Counted from the stretch's first letter, positions 50,861 to 62,267 are shown. The stretch: 64,000 nt of DNA from Psettodes erumei (GCA_016785225.1 JAFBJZ010000369.1:145001-209000), one strand, 5' to 3'. The notes: a model not told the origin generated them from the sequence alone. Made by a program: numbers and translations.

Positions 50861-50984
50861 GGGGTCATGTGGAGACAAACTGCATTTTTTTTAGTTCAAG
50901 GAGACTTTGGCGTCACACTGCAGAGCCTGTCCTATTTCCACTAATTAGACTGTGGGTTTGACGACTCGCCCACCCGATGAGACA

Positions 50985-50985
<1 letters not shown>

Positions 50986-51036
<51 letters not shown>
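50986..51036. repeat. CA tract
   Basis: Pure CA, opposite in orientation to the TG tract ending at 50858. Confidence 0.97.
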
Positions 51037-51040
<4 letters not shown>

Positions 51041-51321
51041 GTTTCTGAGCGGAGCAGCTTGAAGCACGTACCATGACGCCTGTATAATGTGAGTTTGATG
51101 CGTGTGCGGCGGCTGTTTGCGGTCGTGGACGGCTCGCGGCGCGGCGTTTTCCCGCTCCGCGTGACCTTCGCCGCGCCGAATGATTTACGAGTTTGCGTCC
51201 ACGCCTGCTCGCGGACATCTTTAACGAGGCGGTTGAACTTTACCTTATGAAGCACAAATGATTATTTAAAGTGTATTTTTCATGTCTGAAACACGTCCGG
51301 AGGGGATCTCATTTAATTTGA

Positions 51322-51340
51322 GTTTTTTTTTTTTTTTTTG
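51322..51340. repeat. Poly-T run
   Basis: About 18 T. Confidence 0.9.
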
Positions 51341-51837
51341 CTTCCATTAACCTGCGACCTCCGTCTGCAGCAGCAGGGACGCACACGGCCACTGTTTACC
51401 TGGGGGCAGGTGTTTTTCTTTTAAACATTTAAACAGTTGTTTAAATCATCACCGTACGTATGATTTATTATTCTGCGGGTCCACACGACCTTTAACCCTC
51501 AGTATGACAGAGATCTACTGACGATGCGCTAACGAGGTGCGGCGGGAGGGCGGGGCCAACGAGCCACAGGTGTGCGGGGTGGAGGGGGAGGGGGTGGCGC
51601 CGCCTGGTGGAGAGGTGAGGAACGACTCCTGGTGACAAACGTGTTTTGTTTTGTTTTTTTCATTCCTGAGGAAGCGGCTGTGATTGGAGGACAGCAGGAG
51701 CAGGGAGCCAATCAAAACTGCTTATTGATTATTTATTATTGTATATGTGTGTTTACTGGATCTATAACAACAGCTTCATCCTAATTAGCGTCAGAGTGTG
51801 ATAATTATTTCTGCCCTATGTTTTTCTTAATCTGCCG

Positions 51838-52237
51838 CGCGCTGGTTCGCAGTAATCCCAGTTTAGAGCCCCCGCTGACCATCTGCCGTCTGCGCGCCCC
51901 CCCCGCGCGCACTACTTTCTTACCGCATCACCTCCGCCCTCCCTCCCTCCCTCCCTCCGTGCGTCCCCGCCCGCCCGCCCGCCCGCGCGCAGTCCACCGG
52001 GGCGGAGGGATTTCGCACCGAGCGCATGTGTGTGCGTGCTGCGGCCGCTGTTTGTCACTCATTGTGCCGCGAACACGGGGAGCGACAAGGACCAAAAAAA
52101 ATCCGTCCGGCAGCAGTTGTTGTCCCCTGGAAAGGTTCTCATCTGCCCCCCTCCCTCTCTGTTCGCGCCCCCCCCCGGAGAGGCAGCAGGCTCGGGTAAA
52201 GTGCGTCCGCTGTGAAGGAGAATATCTGTGACACGTT
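51838..52237 (+). promoter_or_regulatory. ncam1: Presumed ncam1 promoter and 5'UTR, GC-rich and TATA-less
   Basis: This is the 400 bases directly before the ncam1 start codon. It is CpG- and C-rich, with tandem CCCT and CCCG runs, and I see no TATA box at a sensible distance. Just upstream, a convergent pair of CCAAT boxes lies at 51683-51687 (inverted) and 51708-51712 (direct), followed by AT-rich homeodomain-type sites at about 51721-51745 and a TAATTAG at about 51782. TATA-less GC-rich promoters are usual for this kind of gene. The transcription start cannot be placed from sequence alone, so the promoter/UTR boundary is open. Confidence 0.5.
51938..51990 (+). promoter_or_regulatory. CCCT then CCCG tandem runs (potential i-motif/G-quadruplex)
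   Basis: Repeated CCCT units at 51938-51957 are followed by CCCG units at 51965-51986, giving at least eight C-runs of three or more in 50 bases. The minus strand therefore has many G3 runs with one-base loops, a typical G-quadruplex pattern. It lies about 250 bases before the ncam1 start codon, inside the presumed promoter/5'UTR. Confidence 0.6.
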
Positions 52238-52289
52238 ATGCTTCAAATATCGGACGTCGTCTGGGGGCTGCTGCTCGCCGGCTGTGCAG
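52238..52289 (+). CDS. ncam1: ncam1 first coding exon (signal peptide), partial gene
   Basis: NCAM1 is an immunoglobulin-superfamily adhesion protein of neurons and other cells (five Ig domains, two fibronectin III domains, membrane- or GPI-anchored). This exon supplies only the signal peptide. Seen: an ATG with G at -3, 17 codons reading MLQISDVVWGLLLAGCA plus one base, then a good donor (CAG|GTAAGA). The human NCAM1 start, as I recall it (MLQTKDLIWTLFFLGTA, then a phase-1 split codon), has the same 52-nt length and phase, matches 8 of 17 residues (M1, L2, Q3, D6, W9, L11, G15, A17), and most differences are conservative. No later exon is visible, as expected because vertebrate NCAM1 intron 1 is very long. 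I cannot tell which teleost paralogue (ncam1a or ncam1b) this is. NCAM2 starts quite differently. The exon is short, so the call rests on the combined sequence, length and phase match. Confidence 0.8.
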
Positions 52290-52343
52290 GTAAGAAGCGG
52301 CTTTTATTTCTCCCCCTGCTGCAAGCTGACGGATCGGGAAGGG

Positions 52344-52382
52344 CCGGGCGGTGCTGGTTCTGGTTCTGGTTCTGGTTCTGGA
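52344..52382. repeat. GGTTCT hexanucleotide run near ncam1 donor
   Basis: Four to five copies of GGTTCT about 60 bases into intron 1, directly abutting the CAG tract. Confidence 0.9.
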
Positions 52383-52406
52383 GCAGCAGCAGCAGCAGCA
52401 GCAGCA
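52383..52406. repeat. CAG trinucleotide tract in ncam1 intron 1
   Basis: Eight CAG copies starting about 95 bases after the exon 1 donor. Such tracts are potentially length-variable and can form hairpins. Confidence 0.95.
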
Positions 52407-53186
52407 TCCTCTGGTCCCGGTCCCGGCATCCTTGTCGCTGACTCCGGACGGTGGCGTCAGATCGGAGCCGCCGCTGCTGCAGAACACATAATCTGATATC
52501 AAAAGTTTCTCTGGGGGGGGGTGTATTTTTTTCTGGGGGGGTTGCCCCCTCCCTCATCAGTTTGGCGGTGATCCGGTCCCGGGTCCAGGAGCCGCTGGAC
52601 TCGGTGCATTTTGATTATCTCCGCGCTCACCAGTGGAGCGACCCCCCCCACATTGATGCCCCCCCCTCCCTCCGGGGGTTGAGACTTGGTGGTGAAAAGT
52701 GTCCCCGGTTCGGTTCGTCTTGTTTGGGTCCAGGTTCGTGGATGCTGGCGGAGATCGCAGCTACTGATGCAGGGCGACGCTCCGTGCCCCCCCGTTTCGT
52801 GCAGTTTATACTTATCACAATGTGCGCGCGTGCGAGTCGCGGTTTTCAGTTTTCAAATGTGACCCGAGAGAAAGTGAACGGTGCGGGTTCTGCTCGGTCC
52901 GGTCCGGTCCGCTCGCGCCGGTTCGGGCTGTGACGCACCGAAGGATGGAGCGGCGCGTGCTTTGTTTGTTTGTTTTGTTTTGAACAAAAACAATCAAGAT
53001 GTGAAATGTTTTTATTATTACCGGTTTTTGCGAGCGCGCGCTCGGACCGTTCCGTTTGGACGGACCGGGCACGAGCTCTGCGCAGACGCGTGTGCGCGGG
53101 GTTCGGAGTTTATCGTGACCGCACGAGCCTCCGACGTGTCCGTTTAGTTTCCGAGCTCGCGTCACAGCGCGTTCTGGGCGCGTGGC

Positions 53187-53212
53187 TCCGGACCGGACCG
53201 GACCGGACCGAC
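53187..53212. repeat. CGGAC pentamer run
   Basis: Four to five copies of CGGAC in ncam1 intron 1. Confidence 0.85.
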
Positions 53213-55116
53213 TGGACGGTTCGAGTTCGTCACGGTCGCTCAGTGTATACAATGGGATCCAATGCACGAGCTGCCATGGGTAGATAGCGCGGGAGGGGGG
53301 CCCCCCCACCTCTGGCTCCTCCCACCTCCCCCCCCGTGCAACCCCCCCCAAGTTGATGGTGGTGGTGTCGTATCTGTGGTTCTGATGGTTCTGCTGGAGT
53401 CGTGAAGCGGCTGATGAGTTCACTGCACAACTAACATATTGATCAATCAGTAGTGACGTCATCAATATCTCATCCCAGATCGTTTGAAGTACTGACCTCA
53501 AACAAACTTCTCGTGGGTACTTTCACGTCGGTGCCAGGATGACTCAGTGTGTGTTTCAGAACCGTTTCGGACCGCCCCCGTGATCCAGCGGGCCTCCGGC
53601 GGGAGGGAAAAGGCGGGACGGGGATCCGATGGAGATAATCTGACGACTTCCTGCCGCATGTTAATCCAGAGAAAACCGATCACGTGAAATGATCGGGCCG
53701 GCGTGGATTAAAAGGTTAATGACGGCGCCGCACCGTTTGAAGGCCGAGCCGTTTAATTACGCTTATTGATTAGCGGCGCTAATTAAAACTTGGAGGCTGG
53801 TGGCCGACTTTAGGCCCGAGTGGAGAACGGGCCCAGACCGGGTCAGACCGGGTCCGAGCGGTTCCGACCTCGTGTCGTCGGAGCACGTGACGACACTTCC
53901 TCGTTGTATTTTAAACTGCGACAGACGGACTCACGCCTCCCGTCACTCAAACCCGGACTTCCCCCAGTTCTGCTTCTTCCTCTCGGCAGTCCCAGAGAAA
54001 ACGACGGGCCCCGGTTCCGAAGGGCCCGGTTGCCGCCGCTGCACCTGCCTCTCGTCCCTTATTACAAATCCGGCGAGACGAATCAAATCCACGTGCGGTT
54101 TGCGAGTCCGCGGGCCGGGGATGAGCTCCGCGCACGCAAAAACGCGGCGAGATCCGGCCTCTGGTTCTGAGGCGGCGGCGTGTGTGTGTGTGTGTGTGTT
54201 TTTTTTTTCGCGGGTCGAGCAGAACTCCACGGAGACGGGGAAAAAGTTCAGCGGGAGAAAATACAGAATTCCTAAATGGCTAACATATGGCACTTTAACT
54301 GTGTGGTGAGTTCAAAGCCGCTATGAAAATAATACGAGCTATTTTTGACTCGGGAACTGGAAAAAGAAGCCAAACAAGGGAAAATTATAAGGCGTTTTTT
54401 TAGCCCGCTCTCTGAATAAAACCCGGTTCTGGATCGTCAGAACTTTCTGCTCTGCAGTCGTAACCGGATCCGCGCCGCGCTCGGAGCGACGCGTGTGCGC
54501 AGTTTGTACCAATTTATCGCAGCTCGCGCTGATCAAAGTCCCGGGCGGCTAAGATGTCGGCGCCGCCCCCGGGGATTCGTAATCGGCTACCGTGTGTGTA
54601 CTGCGCAGTACTACTACAGTACAGTTACTACGGCTTCCAGTTCTGGCTGCGGCGACGTTCCCCAGATGTGATCCCGGCGCCGCTGCCGAGGCTTTTTCCA
54701 TGACGCTCGCCTCTCGTTAGCGCTCGCCGCTATGAAAAAAAAACAAAAAACGTTTTTCCTTTAAGGCCGCACATACTGTATAACCATCACTCCTCCTGTA
54801 AACCCGATCGGGCCTCAGCGCCGCCGCTCCCGAAGGCCGGACCGTTAAGGAATTACGGCGTGATGGGATTATCGGTGGGAAGTAGAAGTGAGCTGAGGTG
54901 ACGTTTAGAAACCGGGTCGCTGCGTCGACCCCGGTTAAACGGCCGCTTCCCGAGAGCCGAGACCAAAATGAGGCGGCCGCTTCCGTTTAATCGCTCCGAA
55001 TCCCGAAATGTGGCAGCGCGCGCGGGAATTTAATCCCGACATGTGCTGCGGTTTAAATTACGGAAGCAAACGGAGAGCAGTGACGCCGCGTCTGCAGATC
55101 TGAGGGCGTTTCATTA

Positions 55117-55135
55117 GGAGAGAGAGAGAGAGAGA
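55117..55135. repeat. GA tract
   Basis: Short GA dinucleotide repeat in ncam1 intron 1. Confidence 0.9.
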
Positions 55136-55343
55136 AAAACGCCAGATTATTGTGGATTATTATCCACAAACTCATGTTAAAGTGCCGCCGGGTCCAAACG
55201 GGCCAGGCCGTCCGTGCATATTAATCAGCGGATGAATGGGGCCCTGAGTGATTTGCATTGTGCAAGCGCGCGGGGCGTCCTGTACAAAATGGGTTTGTTC
55301 TCCGGGGAGCGGGGGCCGAACGCTGGTACTCTGCAGAACTCAG

Positions 55344-55425
55344 TACGTGTACTGCATGTACAGTGTGTACTGTGTGTACTGTGTGTACTGCGTGTACTGT
55401 GTGTACTGCGTGTACTGTGTGTACT
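55344..55425. repeat. 9-bp minisatellite
   Basis: About nine tandem copies of TGTGTACTG with alternating GTGTACTGT/GTGTACTGC variants, in ncam1 intron 1. Its open frames on both strands are repeat artefacts. Confidence 0.9.
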
Positions 55426-55533
55426 ACCCGGTTGGTGAACGCGGGCTCGAGCTGCCGTTGACCTCTAATGGATGCGAGGTGAAAGATATGAGGGAGCTGG
55501 TTCTGACCCGACGCTGCGTTCTTTTCCTCTGAG

Positions 55534-55534
<1 letters not shown>

Positions 55535-55572
<38 letters not shown>
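55535..55572. repeat. TG tract
   Basis: Pure TG dinucleotide repeat. Confidence 0.96.
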
Positions 55573-55573
<1 letters not shown>

Positions 55574-55843
55574 ACTGCAGACAGAACCTCCTGCAGCTGT
55601 CCGGAGCGCGACAAGCGCCCACTGTATTTGGAAGAGTTTTTGTGTCGGCGTTCCCCTTGGTCGTCGGTGCTGGGGCCCGGCCCGGCCCGGCCCGACCCGA
55701 CCCGTTGTTTTTATTTATAGCCCGTCACTATTTTTACTTCCACTTCGAGCGGCGCTGACGAACAGACGGCGGTTCTGTCTGGGAGAGTCCGACGCGTTCG
55801 TAGTTTTACGGCGGTGTGAAAGTGAAATCCTGTGGCCTTACTG

Positions 55844-55861
55844 GTGTGTGTGTGTGTGTGT
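55844..55861. repeat. GT tract
   Basis: Short GT repeat, followed by a GGA tract at about 55892-55925. Confidence 0.9.
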
Positions 55862-56282
55862 AACGAGGGATTACCGGCAGCGCTCCTCTAATGAGGAGGA
55901 GCAGGAGGAGGAGGAGGAGGAGGAGGTTCTGCCTGATTGTCCCTTTGTTCTGCCGAGCCTGTAAGTGTCCAGATAACACCCAGATTCCGGATGCTGATAT
56001 TCCGGCGCTTCCTGCTGCCGGCTTTATCTCCCGCAGAGTTGGAAATCTAAAAACCCACCGTTATTTTTATTTAATGCACCTCATCCTTCAACTTTCCAGG
56101 AAATACACACATTCTACTTCCTGGTTCGGTGCCTTCTACTTCCTGTGGCGTCCTCGGTGCCCGTTTTGGGTGAGGATGAGGTTTTTTCTCCTGGTTCCGC
56201 CGGCTTTTTATTCTTCTTCTGTGGTGTTTCTCCATGGCAGCGTTATCGTTAAGGTTTGGGTGTATTGGTTACCTGGGTGGGG

Positions 56283-56283
<1 letters not shown>

Positions 56284-56318
<35 letters not shown>
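56284..56318. repeat. CA tract
   Basis: Pure CA dinucleotide repeat. Confidence 0.95.
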
Positions 56319-56320
<2 letters not shown>

Positions 56321-57191
56321 AGCTCGTCGATGTGTTTGGACATGTGCTCCACCGTCTCTTAATCCCAGGGAGTGACTCACCATCCTGATGTAATGCTTAG
56401 CAATGGCACTTAGCTCATCCCGGGAGCTGCGCTCTGATTGGCTGGCTGCCTCAGGTGTCGCCTCAGCCTTTTGTGTGGAGAACAAATAAAAAAAAACAAA
56501 AACCAACAACAACAACGACGCGCCGGAGGAGCGAGCAGGTCTTCAGGGAGACGGGAACAAAGCGAGGCGTGCAGCCTGGATGTGTTTACTCTGTGAGCCG
56601 GCACCGTCGCGGAGGTTAGCAACAGAACTCGGGTCCAGAACCGGGCCCTGGCTCCGGCCCCTGGCTCCGGCCCCGGTCCCGCCTGTTTTTTATATTCTGC
56701 CCGTACAGGTTTCATGAAGGCTGGAAGAAAAACACGGCGGCTGTTAAAAAATGTAGAAGAAGATCAGGCCCGGCGGAGGTTCTCGTCTCCGTGGCCTCGC
56801 TGTGCGTTCGGACGGCGCCGGACCAGAACCGCTCCAGAATTCAGCCGGAGAGACAAAAACACATGAAATAGTAACTCCGCTAAATGTTTAATCTGCGGGA
56901 AAATAAAAAGACGCGGGGCCTGACGCACCTGAATCCCCTGCAAAACAGGCGAGAGTCGCCGTGATGGCGCCCGCGGGGTCCGGGCGAGCGTGCGTGAGAC
57001 CAGAACCAGAACCAGAACCCGCAGAGCTGGAAAGACGGGAGGAGGAGAAAAAAAATGGACGCCGGACTCTGAGTTATTATAAAGTATTAATCTACTCGTT
57101 TGTGTGCGAGCGCCGACGTGCCGCGCACATCGTATCGATAATCCATGAGCGCGGACCTCGCACTTCCACACGTATTCGCACAACTTCAGCG

Positions 57192-57240
57192 AGGGAGGGG
57201 GGACGGGCGGGGAGGGGGGGGGGGAGGGGAGGGGGGGGGT
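57192..57240. repeat. G-rich block
   Basis: GGGGA and poly-G units, G-quadruplex prone. Confidence 0.88.
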
Positions 57241-58739
57241 CGAAGCAGTTTAATCATCACGACCTTTAAACGCCGCCTGTCTTTATTTATATAGACGCAT
57301 AATTAATTAAACTCGCTGCTTTGTTTACGTCGCACAACCCCTGTGTTCAGTCTGGGGGGTTTGTGTGCGGCTGGGTTCCTCTATGCCCCCCCCCTTTGTG
57401 CCGGGCCCGGTTTGCCGTTCGGACAAACAGGAACCGCTCCGAGAGGCTCTTTAAAATTCTGCGCGTGACGTCAGGAGGGCCCGCCGCCGTTTTATTACGC
57501 TCCCGCAAACAACGGGGAGAGGAGCCCCCGGGGGCAGGCAGACAAAGGTGGAGGCAGGTGGGGGGAGGGGCGGAGGACGAGGTGGGGGGGGCGTGGGCGG
57601 GGGCGATGCAAAGTGTTGTCAAGGAGGAGCCGCTGGCCTCTGCGACCCCCGCCCCCATTGTTCCACCTCCCCGTCATAAAGCTGGACGGTTTCTTTTTTA
57701 TATTCTGCTTTCAATGCCGAGGGTCCGCCCCCCCCCCCCCCAGTCCACGCGGGGTGGGTGGGGTGGGTGGGGGCAGATCTGGGGCGCCGGTTCCCGCCGC
57801 AGAGCGAGGTTCGGCATCGGCACGACGAGCCCACGCGACGCCGGTTCCCTTTCTCCCCACAGAACCGGGCCCCCGTGGCTGTTCTGGCTGCTGGAAGGGG
57901 GGAGCGCTCGTTTCGTTGCGCGGCGTGGCCTGATTACGTCTCCGCTGACTGACAGCCGTCCCGTTTGATCCGCCGTACGTTATTCCAGAACCGGTTCTGT
58001 TGGGGATGTACGAGTGTTGACAGGTGATAAAGGAAAGTAGTATTTTATGTATTTTTTTTCGTGGTATTATTTGGCAGCTTGCAGTATTTGTGCCGCACGA
58101 CTTACTGTAAGAGCTCGAAAAAATTTAAATGCAAATCCCCGGCGCACGAATTAGCGAATTAGAAACGCCGCTCGTCTGCAGCCGTCGTGTTTTAGCCAAC
58201 GCCGCAGTTTTTTAGTGTGAAAAGCGCATTATTGGCGAATCAATAAAGTCCCCGCTAAGCTCTGTGAAGTCTTTTTAAATTTTTTAATCTGACGCCGGCA
58301 GCCTCTTCCCGCCGCCGCCGCCGGAGTCGGGGCGCGCCGCGGGGAAAAGGTGTCGCCTCGTAAAGGTTGAAATAATAATATCGCCAATTAAATAAAGAGA
58401 TCGCTATCGGAGCGGAACCGTTTGATGCGTCGGCGCGACGCGTGATTGAAGCTGCTCTTTGAGTCCGTCTTCTGCGACCCGTCTCCGCTGACAGACGCCG
58501 TGTTCGCGCCGCCGGCCGGCTCGGTTAGCCCCTCCCCCTCCCGCGGGGTCCACTCCCACTTCCTCGTTCCTCCTTCCTCGGAAAACAAGGGGACAATGAA
58601 TGCGGGGCAGGTCGGAGGCGACAAACGAGCCCGGCCCAGAATGGCCTGGTTCGCCCCCCCCCCCCCTCCACCCGAGCGCGTGGGACTGGGCCCGGACCCG
58701 GTCGGCGCTGACATGGCCGGCTTCCCGAGGACAGAGCCC

Positions 58740-59091
58740 CCTTTGCACAGGCTCATTAGGGAACATCCCGTATTGTTTGCGGACTTTAATGAGCTGCGAC
58801 CCAGGTCCGAAAAAAAGGGGGGGGCGCGCATTGACCCAGGACAGGAAGAGAAAGAGGCTGAGATCCCGCCTCACTAATCTCTCGCTCTCTTCTGAAAGAT
58901 TTCGCTGCACGCTCCCCATGCGTTGCGGGACCTGCCCCCCCCCCCCATTACCGCGGTTGCGGGGAACAATCTCGGAGAACCATTTTGCCGAGGACATGGA
59001 GGAGCTTAATTAGTTCATTCAGGGATATGGCTCCTCTTATACCAGCCCGATGGCTTTGGAGCCTCTGGAGGGCCTTAAATGCCAAACCCCC

Positions 59092-59132
<41 letters not shown>

Positions 59133-59260
59133 CCCCCCTCGCAGAAAGCCCTCAAACTGCTCTGAATATAAAATACCTGTCGGGTTAATAAGGGAGAACC
59201 CTCCTGCATTTATTTATGACATTTGCGGCGGTTTCTCTCCGTCTTCATCAGGTGTGATGG
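58740..59260. promoter_or_regulatory. Candidate intronic regulatory element in ncam1 intron 1
   Basis: This mixed-composition sequence, interrupted by a C-run and a CA tract, has CATTAG, TTTAATGAGC and CTTAATTAG motifs. It is complex and non-repetitive compared with its flanks, the usual look of an intronic enhancer. Unconfirmed. Confidence 0.25.
59095..59130. repeat. AC tract
   Basis: Pure AC between two C runs. Confidence 0.95.
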
Positions 59261-59270
59261 ACTAAAGGGG

Positions 59271-59310
59271 TGTGTGTGTGTGTGTGTGTGGGAGGGGGGA
59301 GGGGGGGGGC
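59271..59310. repeat. TG tract and G block
   Basis: TG to 59290, then poly-G. Confidence 0.92.
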
Positions 59311-59439
59311 AGGAAGAGGATTTTCCGGCGCTGGGAATTACGGAACATCATAAAGGATTACGTTTACGGCGCTACGTAAATGAAATTCGCTCGAGCGAAT
59401 TTAAAAGTTAGCTTCTTTTCCTCAGGACATTGGCGTGTT

Positions 59440-59457
59440 TCTCTCTCTCTCTCTCTC
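59440..59457. repeat. CT tract
   Basis: Short CT dinucleotide repeat. Confidence 0.9.
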
Positions 59458-59819
59458 GCTAATTAAATCACGCGTGGCTCATGTGTTCACGCGTGTTCGT
59501 CGGAGACAGGAAGGAGGAACAGCGCGTGTTCCGGGGCGGGACCGTCCTCGGCCGTCGGGAAGACGACTCCCGGATCAACTGGATAAACGGTGAGAACGCT
59601 TGGGGGGGCCTCGCTCTGCATCCTCGTCTTCACAGGCGTGTGAACCGTCATTAGAGAGCTGCCCCCCACACAGAAATGATGGGGGGGGCAAATCACATTT
59701 GGAGGGGGGGGCTGTTTGCTTCCTGTAACACTATCCTGTCTGTTGCGGGGGGGGGGGGTATTCCTGAAATGACATTCGGTTTCTGGGCAACAGAGCGGCA
59801 GCTGTGCATATCTTTGTGT

Positions 59820-59904
59820 CGGGGGAGGGAGGGGGGGCCAGAGGGGGGCGGGGGCGGGGAGGTGTGTTGGGGGTGGTGGGGGGTGTGATGGGGGGGGGGG
59901 TGCA
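59820..59904. repeat. G-rich block
   Basis: At least ten G runs of four or more in 85 bases, strongly G-quadruplex prone. Confidence 0.9.
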
Positions 59905-60369
59905 GGCCCGTTGATGCAGCTGTGTTTGAACAGGCAGATTGCGGCTCGATCGGCAGAGCGAGCGACAGTTTTTCGCGTTGAGCGCGAGGCCAGGCCGGTC
60001 GCCACGGCAACGAGGAGAACGTGCGAGCCGGGTCGGGCCCGGGCCCGGCGTTCCAGGCCATGAGCGCGACGTCTCAGGGAAACGTACGACAGTTACTCGT
60101 TGATGCTGAAGCGTGGAGGCGGAGCGTGACGGCGCCGCGCTCCTCGTTCGTCACTGTCCGCCCGCTCGCTCGCCCTCTCGCTCGCCGGGTTCGGACCCGC
60201 GGTGCCGGGCGAGATTCCCGCGCCCGTCTCAGAGAGCCTCGCCCCCTCCCGGTCCAGAACCGCCGTCCTCGGGCCGGTTCCTCCTCAAGACGTTCCCACA
60301 AATTCAGGGATTTCATCACTGGAGCCGGTGCCGAGGTCAGAACTGCACGACCCAGTGCCGGTTCTGTTG

Positions 60370-61377
60370 TGCGTCTGTGTTGAGTGTCTGTGTTGAGTGT
60401 CTGTGTTGTGCGTCTGTGTTGAGTCTGTGTTGTGTTGAGTGTCTGTGTTGAGTGTCTGCGTTGTGTGTCTGCGTTGAGTGTCTGCGTTGTGTGTCTGCGT
60501 TGTGTGTCTGCGTTGAGTGTCTGCGTTGTGCGTCTGTGTTGAGTGTCTGTGTTGTGTGTCTGTGTTGAGTGTCTGCATTGTGTGTCTGCGTTGAGTGTCT
60601 GCGTTGTGTGTCTGCGTTGTGTGTCTGCGTTGAGTGTCTGTGTTGTGCGTCTGTGTTGAGTGTCTGTGCTGTGTGTCTGTGCTGTGCGTCTGTGTTGTGT
60701 GTCTGCGTTGTGCGTCTGTGTTGAGTGTCTGTGTTTAGTGTCTGTGTTGTGCGTCTGTGTTGAGTGTCTGTGCTGTGCGTCTGTGTTGTGTGTCTGCGTT
60801 GTGCGTCTGTGTTGAGTGTCTGTGTTTAGTGTCTGTGTTGTGCGTCTGTGTTGAGTGTCTGTGTTGTGCGTCTGTGTTGAGTGTCTGTGTTGTGCGTCTG
60901 TGTTGAGTCTGTGTTGTGTTGAGTGTCTGTGTTGTGCGTCTGTGTTGAGTCTGTGTTGTGTTGAGTGTCTGTGTTGTGTGTCTGTGTTGTGTGTCTGCGT
61001 TGTGCGTCTGTGTTGAGTGTCTGTGTTGAGTGTCTGTGTTGTGCGTCTGTGTTGTGTTGAGTGTCTGTGTTGAGTGTCTGTGTTGTGTTGAGTGTCTGTG
61101 TTGTGCGTCTGTGTTGAGTGTCTGTGTTGTGTTGTGCGTCTGTGTTGAGTGTCTGTGTTGTGTTGAGTGTCTGCGTTGTGTGTCTGTGTTGTGTGTCTGT
61201 GTTGAGTGTCTGCGTTGAGTGTCTGTGTTGAGTGTCTTCGTTGAGTGTCTGTGTTGTGCATCTGTGTTGTATGTCTGCGTTGTGTGTCTGTGTTGTGTGT
61301 CTGTGTTGAGTGTCTGCGTTGAGTGTCTGTGTTGTGCGTCTGTGTTGAGCGTCTGTGTTGTGCGTCTGTGTTGTGTC
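60370..61377. repeat. 1-kb minisatellite of 13-bp units
   Basis: Tandem units of GTCTGTGTTGAGT and variants (GTCTGTGTTGTGC, GTCTGCGTTGTGT), about 75 copies, with occasional longer units where TGTTG is duplicated. The minus-strand unit has no stop codon in any frame, so hundreds of codons stay open as a 13-residue periodic His/Thr/Gln/Asp peptide. It lies in ncam1 intron 1 and is almost certainly noncoding. Confidence 0.95.
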
Positions 61378-61519
61378 GCCGGCCCTGCAGCAGATGGTGG
61401 GTCCTGATGTTCTCTCTCTCTCTCGATCATTCGATCCTCACAAAATATTGATTAACGCAGCTTAAAGATGACGTCCGTCAACGAGTGTAACCCTAACCCT
61501 CGCCCACTGAGCCCCCCCC

Positions 61520-61520
61520 C

Positions 61521-61619
<99 letters not shown>

Positions 61620-61660
61620 ACACACACACGCACACAGACACACACACACACACACACACA
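61520..61660. repeat. Compound CA tract, 140 bases
   Basis: CA with CAGA and CACG interruptions. Confidence 0.97.
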
Positions 61661-61938
61661 ACGAGGCCTGGGTTGAAGCAGATGATGTAGTTGGGTGGAT
61701 GAAGCAGGCCCCCCCCCCATGTTAGGAGGCCCCAGCACTGATCACGCTGTCACCAGCGATCACAGTAACCAATTAGAGAGGTGGGGGAACAGTGGGGGGG
61801 TGAAGGGGGCGGAGCCACAGATGTGACAGCGTCTGGACGGCGTCTGGAATATAATCTGATGAATCGCAGAGGAAATGTCATAAATAATGAGGACCAGTGA
61901 CTGATTGGTGCTGAGGTGGTGACCCCACCCCCCCGCCC

Positions 61939-61939
<1 letters not shown>

Positions 61940-62007
<68 letters not shown>
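61940..62007. repeat. CA tract
   Basis: Pure CA over about 68 bases. Confidence 0.97.
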
Positions 62008-62009
<2 letters not shown>

Positions 62010-62120
62010 CTACCTCAGTGACAGGAGGCAAGGCGCCACAGAGACATGATCCCAGAAGTGGGAATCCCTGGAGTGGGACTGGGGAGGGAGCTGTACTGGG
62101 GGGGGTTGTTATTCAGGGAG

Positions 62121-62154
62121 GTGTGTGTGTGTGTGTGTGTGTGTGTGTCTGTGT
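62121..62154. repeat. GT tract
   Basis: GT repeat with one TC interruption. Confidence 0.95.
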
Positions 62155-62267
62155 TGGGGGGGGCATGTCTTCTGCTTGGTTTCACCTGAGACAATGAGGC
62201 AGCCTGGCAGATTTGTGCCAAAGGGGGGGGGGGCTGAAGGTGATGGGGAGCCAAGAGAGCTGAGGAC

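Noticed and set aside
52815..53501. 228-codon minus-strand open frame in ncam1 intron
   Set aside because: Opposite strand of CpG-rich intron, low similarity to any known family, no exon signals.
60074..61261. 395-codon minus-strand open frame
   Set aside because: It is the translation of a 13-bp minisatellite whose unit lacks stops on that strand, extended into GC-rich unique sequence. No domain is present.
61485..61500. Telomere-like TAACCCTAACCCT
   Set aside because: Only two units, too short to be an interstitial telomeric array.
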